From assembly GCA_030654645.1 (NCBI GenBank), contig JAURXC010000175.1, positions 1-7,826 of the forward strand: DNA of 7,826 nt. Reading direction: 5' to 3'. Positions 4,996 to 7,826 of the stretch are shown here, in pieces. Both the position numbers and the translations under genes were made by a program. The notes beneath the pieces were generated by a model, which worked only from the letters and a program-made list of their open reading frames with translations, had not been told where the DNA came from and made no database searches. Positions within the stretch are counted from its first letter, which is position 1, and the number at the start of each line of letters is the position of its first letter. This DNA comes from Deltaproteobacteria bacterium. GTDB taxonomy: Bacteria; Desulfobacterota; Desulfuromonadia; Geobacterales; Pseudopelobacteraceae.

Positions 4996-6959
4996 AGGAT
5001 GAACGGGAAAAATGGGCCCGCATCCGGATCATAATGATCGGGACTGTTTTCGGCCTGATGTTCCTGATGGTAGTCGGCCGCGCCTTTTACCTCCAGATTC
5101 TGCAGCATGAAGAGCTCGTCAAGAAAGCTGAAAAGCAGCACCAGCACAGGGTGGATCTGACCCCGGCACGCGGCAGCATCCTCGACCGCAACGGCACTCC
5201 GCTGGCCGAATCGATCCACATGGATTCCTGCTATGCCGAACCGAAACGCATCAAGGATGTGGACGGCACCGCGGCAGTGCTTGCGCCGATCCTGGGAGTT
5301 CCCAAGCAGGAGTTGGTCGCAAAGCTCTCGATCAACAAGTCCTTCACCTGGGTAGAGCGCTGGCTGCCCCCCGACACCGCCATCAGAATCAAGAACATGA
5401 AGCTGCCCGGCATCGGATTCGCACCGGAGTCCAAGCGTTTCTACCCCAATGTAGAAACGGCGGCTCATGTGATCGGCTTCACCGGACGCGATCCCAACGG
5501 CCTGGAGGGGATCGAGCTCAAGTACGACGGGACCATCCTGGGCAATACCGGCTACATGATCACCGAGCGGGACGCTTTGGGACGGAATATCGCCATCAAG
5601 AACACCGTAATCAAGGATTCTTCTCCCGGCAATAGTGTCGTGCTGACGCTGGACAAGACCATCCAGTTCATTGCCGAAAAGGAACTGGCCAAAGCCGTGA
5701 CCGAAAGCAACGCCAAGGGCGGCATGGCGCTGGTGATGGAATCGGACACCGGCAAGGTGCTGGCCATGGCCAACTATCCGACTTTCAACCCGAACGCCTA
5801 CTCACGCTACTCGCTGGCCCAACTGCGCAATCGGGTGGTGGTTGACAGTTTCGAGCCCGGATCAACCTTCAAGGTTTTCACGATCGCCTCGGCACTTGAA
5901 GCGGGGGTTGTCAGGCCAACCGATGTCTACAACTGCGAAAACGGCAGCTACCGGATCGCCGATCGGACCATACATGACGACCATCCCCACTCACGACTGA
6001 CCGTCTCGGAAATCATAAAATATTCCAGCAACATCGGCTCCGCCAAGATCGGCTTCAAACTTGGCGAGGAAAGACTGTCAAGCTATCTTCGCAATTTCGG
6101 CTTCGGCGGACGCACAGGAATCGACCTGCCGGGAGAATCATCCGGTTATGTAAAGCGCAACTGGTATGGAATCGACCTGGCCACAATTTCCTTCGGCCAG
6201 GGGGTTTCCCTGTCGGCCATCCAGCTGGTTTCCGCCGTATCCGCGATTGCCAACGGCGGAACGCTGATGAAGCCTTATCTGGTCGAGCGGATTCTCGATG
6301 ATAGCGGCAAAGAGGTCCAGCGTTTCGAACCGCAGATAGTGCGGAGAGTCATCTCTCCCGAAACCGCCCAGAAGGTGTCCAGGATGATGGAAACCGTCAC
6401 CGGCGAGGGGGGCACCGGCACCAAGGCTGCGGTGGATGGCTACCGCGTAGCCGGAAAGACCGGCACCGCACAGAAGGTTGACCCGGTCACACGCACCTAT
6501 TCGGCATCAAAGCGCATCGGCTCCTTTGTCGGTTTCGTTCCCGCCGACAATCCGAAACTGACGATCGCGGTGATCATCGACGAGCCACAGGGCATCAAGT
6601 ATGGCGGAGTGGTGGCGGCACCGGCTTTCAAGGCAATAGCGCAGAACACGCTGGCATACCTGAAGATAACCCCCAACATGCCGACCGCCAAGACGCCTAA
6701 GAAAGATGAAGAGACTGATGAGGGCGAAACCGAACCCGAGTCGGATGCCGACGGCTATATCGAGGACCCGGCCAACGCAGGGGCGGTCATGCCGAACTTC
6801 AGGGGCATGAGCATGCGCCATGTACTGCAGGTGATGGAAAAACGCGGCATAAACATTCGCCTGATCGGCAGCGGCAAGGCAATCGAGCAGAGTCCGCCGC
6901 CCGGACATGCCATCGGCGGAACCGGCGAGGTGTGGATCAAGTTCACACCTTCCGCTTAG
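4992..6959 (+). CDS. ftsI: Septal peptidoglycan transpeptidase FtsI (PBP3 type) with C-terminal PASTA domain
   Basis: A 655-residue class B penicillin-binding protein. Layout: short cytoplasmic end; one membrane anchor (about 13-33); the start of the dimerisation/pedestal domain with RGSILDRNG (60-68); and the transpeptidase domain with all three active-site motifs, S291-T-F-K294 (acylated serine), S345-S-N347 and K489-T-G491. An acidic, probably unstructured linker (about 568-590, rich in Glu and Asp) leads to a single PASTA-like domain (about 599-652, starting VMPNFRGMS and containing QSPPPG). The enzyme crosslinks septal peptidoglycan in the periplasm with FtsW. E. coli FtsI (588 aa) lacks the PASTA part; PASTA-bearing division PBPs are best known in Gram-positives (PBP2x, SpoVD), and I believe also occur in Geobacter-like bacteria. 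The ATG overlaps the ftsL stop by 4 nt and murE follows after 10 nt, so position supports FtsI rather than an elongation PBP2. Confidence 0.95.
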   Translation: MKDEREKWARIRIIMIGTVFGLMFLMVVGRAFYLQILQHEELVKKAEKQHQHRVDLTPARGSILDRNGTPLAESIHMDSCYAEPKRIKDVDGTAAVLAPILGVPKQELVAKLSINKSFTWVERWLPPDTAIRIKNMKLPGIGFAPESKRFYPNVETAAHVIGFTGRDPNGLEGIELKYDGTILGNTGYMITERDALGRNIAIKNTVIKDSSPGNSVVLTLDKTIQFIAEKELAKAVTESNAKGGMALVMESDTGKVLAMANYPTFNPNAYSRYSLAQLRNRVVVDSFEPGSTFKVFTIASALEAGVVRPTDVYNCENGSYRIADRTIHDDHPHSRLTVSEIIKYSSNIGSAKIGFKLGEERLSSYLRNFGFGGRTGIDLPGESSGYVKRNWYGIDLATISFGQGVSLSAIQLVSAVSAIANGGTLMKPYLVERILDDSGKEVQRFEPQIVRRVISPETAQKVSRMMETVTGEGGTGTKAAVDGYRVAGKTGTAQKVDPVTRTYSASKRIGSFVGFVPADNPKLTIAVIIDEPQGIKYGGVVAAPAFKAIAQNTLAYLKITPNMPTAKTPKKDEETDEGETEPESDADGYIEDPANAGAVMPNFRGMSMRHVLQVMEKRGINIRLIGSGKAIEQSPPPGHAIGGTGEVWIKFTPSA

Positions 6960-6969
6960 CGAGGAACGC

Positions 6970-7826
6970 ATGACACTGCAGCAATTACTGGAAAATCTTC
7001 CGGACATAGAAATACATGGTGACACGTCCGCAAGCATCAGCACACTGACCTGCGACTCGCGCAAAGCCGGAGCCGGCACGCTTTTTTTCGCGCTGCCGGG
7101 CACAGCGGCGGATGGGCACCATTTTATTGCAAAGGCGGTAACAGCCGGAGCAGCGGCGGTTATCCTTGAAAATGACCAATTCGCGCCTGACGGAATCCCC
7201 TGGATCAAGGTTAGGGACGGACGTGCGGCGATGGGGCTGATTTCATCACGCTTCAATGGCGATCCCACAGCATGCAGGCCCCTGATCGGCATCACCGGCA
7301 CCAACGGCAAGACCACCACCACCTATCTGATCGAAGCGATCCTGGCAGCGGCCGGAATTCCGGCGGCGGTGCTCGGCACGATCAGCTACCGTTTCGGCGA
7401 CAGAACCATCGCAGCCTCCCACACCACGCCCGAATCCACGGAACTGCAGAGCGCCTTCCGCCAGTTGGGCGAAGCCGGTGCAAAGGCCTTCGTAATGGAG
7501 GTTTCATCGCATGCGCTGGAGCAGAAACGGGTTGACGGCTGCCACTTCGATGTCGGCATTTTCAGCAACCTGACCCGCGACCACCTGGATTACCACGGCA
7601 CGATGGAAAGCTACCTGGGGGCCAAGCAGCGGCTTTTCAGCGAACTGCTGCGCCCTTCTGCCGAGAAGCCGCTCCGGCGCGCCGCAGTAAACATGGACGA
7701 TCCATACGGCTCCGCCATCGCCGCGTGCAGCAGCTGTCCTGTCATCACCTACGGAATCCGGGGAGAGTGCGATGTGCGGCCGGTCGATACGATCTCATCG
7801 GTAAACGGCATCAGCGGCACACTGGT
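6970..7826 (+). CDS. murE: UDP-N-acetylmuramoyl-L-alanyl-D-glutamate ligase MurE, N-terminal part
   Basis: The frame opens at ATG 6970, with GAGGA (6961-6965) 4 nt before it, and stays open to the right edge, giving 285 codons of an expected 490-500. MurE is the cytoplasmic ATP-dependent ligase that adds the third amino acid (meso-diaminopimelate or lysine) to the peptidoglycan precursor. Seen in order: the N-terminal UDP-binding domain with CDSRKAGAGTLFFALPG (about 34-50); the ATP P-loop GITGTNGKTTT (107-117); HTTPES (151-156) for UDP-MurNAc-dipeptide binding; EVSSHAL (177-183); NLTRDHLDYHG; and GAKQRLF, whose K219 is in the place of the carbamylated lysine. The DNPR-type motif that tells a diaminopimelate enzyme from a lysine one lies beyond the edge, so substrate choice is not visible here; a Gram-negative host suggests meso-diaminopimelate. 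It is cut by the window only, not by mutation. Confidence 0.96.
   Translation, partial: MTLQQLLENLPDIEIHGDTSASISTLTCDSRKAGAGTLFFALPGTAADGHHFIAKAVTAGAAAVILENDQFAPDGIPWIKVRDGRAAMGLISSRFNGDPTACRPLIGITGTNGKTTTTYLIEAILAAAGIPAAVLGTISYRFGDRTIAASHTTPESTELQSAFRQLGEAGAKAFVMEVSSHALEQKRVDGCHFDVGIFSNLTRDHLDYHGTMESYLGAKQRLFSELLRPSAEKPLRRAAVNMDDPYGSAIAACSSCPVITYGIRGECDVRPVDTISSVNGISGTL

Noticed and set aside
6507..7322. 271-aa minus-strand frame across the ftsI/murE junction
   Set aside because: It is antisense to the KTG/PASTA part of ftsI and the P-loop of murE, which are clearly coding on the plus strand.
1..7826. CRISPR arrays, tRNA or rRNA genes, origin or attachment sites
   Set aside because: I saw no regularly spaced repeats beyond the three MraZ boxes, no cloverleaf-like or rRNA segments, and no paired direct repeats that would mark an integration.

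Overview
The window looks like a stretch of chromosome from a GC-rich Gram-negative bacterium, most likely a Desulfuromonadales/Geobacter-type deltaproteobacterium. This is an inference. It rests on the mraZ-rsmH-ftsL-ftsI-murE gene order, on an FtsI with a C-terminal PASTA domain, and on general protein character. No rRNA or other taxonomic marker is present.

Left part (1 to about 1740, all genes on the minus strand) is an accessory-looking block. It holds the N-terminal part of a Y1/HUH transposase of the REP-associated (RayT) type that runs off the left edge, an HNH-type zinc-binding protein of 212 aa with an uncertain start and a possible frameshift, and a small AT-rich lipoprotein gene of unknown function. 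Upstream of the lipoprotein gene is a perfect 13-bp inverted repeat at 1681-1710. Base composition is clearly lower in GC here, most of all in the lipoprotein gene, than in the rest of the window.

Middle part (1811-3160): a fold-type I PLP aminotransferase is read leftward and is divergent from the cell-division cluster. The shared intergenic region (2984-3160) carries an extended -10 element for the aminotransferase. It also carries a near-consensus sigma70 promoter (TTGACA, 17 bp, TATAAG) for mraZ, followed by three GTGGAA repeats at exactly 10-bp spacing, which fit a MraZ operator.

Right part (3161-7826, plus strand) is the start of the dcw cluster: mraZ (repressor of the cluster), rsmH (16S rRNA m4C1402 methyltransferase), ftsL (divisome membrane protein), ftsI (septal transpeptidase with one PASTA domain) and the first 285 codons of murE (UDP-MurNAc-tripeptide ligase). 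Genes overlap or lie close together (TAATG at mraZ/rsmH, ATGA at ftsL/ftsI, 10 nt at ftsI/murE), so they are probably co-transcribed and partly translationally coupled. The one gap, rsmH-ftsL (81 nt), contains an imperfect stem-loop. Together these genes link septum assembly with peptidoglycan precursor synthesis and crosslinking.

I see no clear undescribed system. The least explained material is the HNH protein plus the AT-rich lipoprotein gene on the left. The most informative regulatory signal is the MraZ operator array. No tRNA, rRNA, CRISPR array or origin was found.
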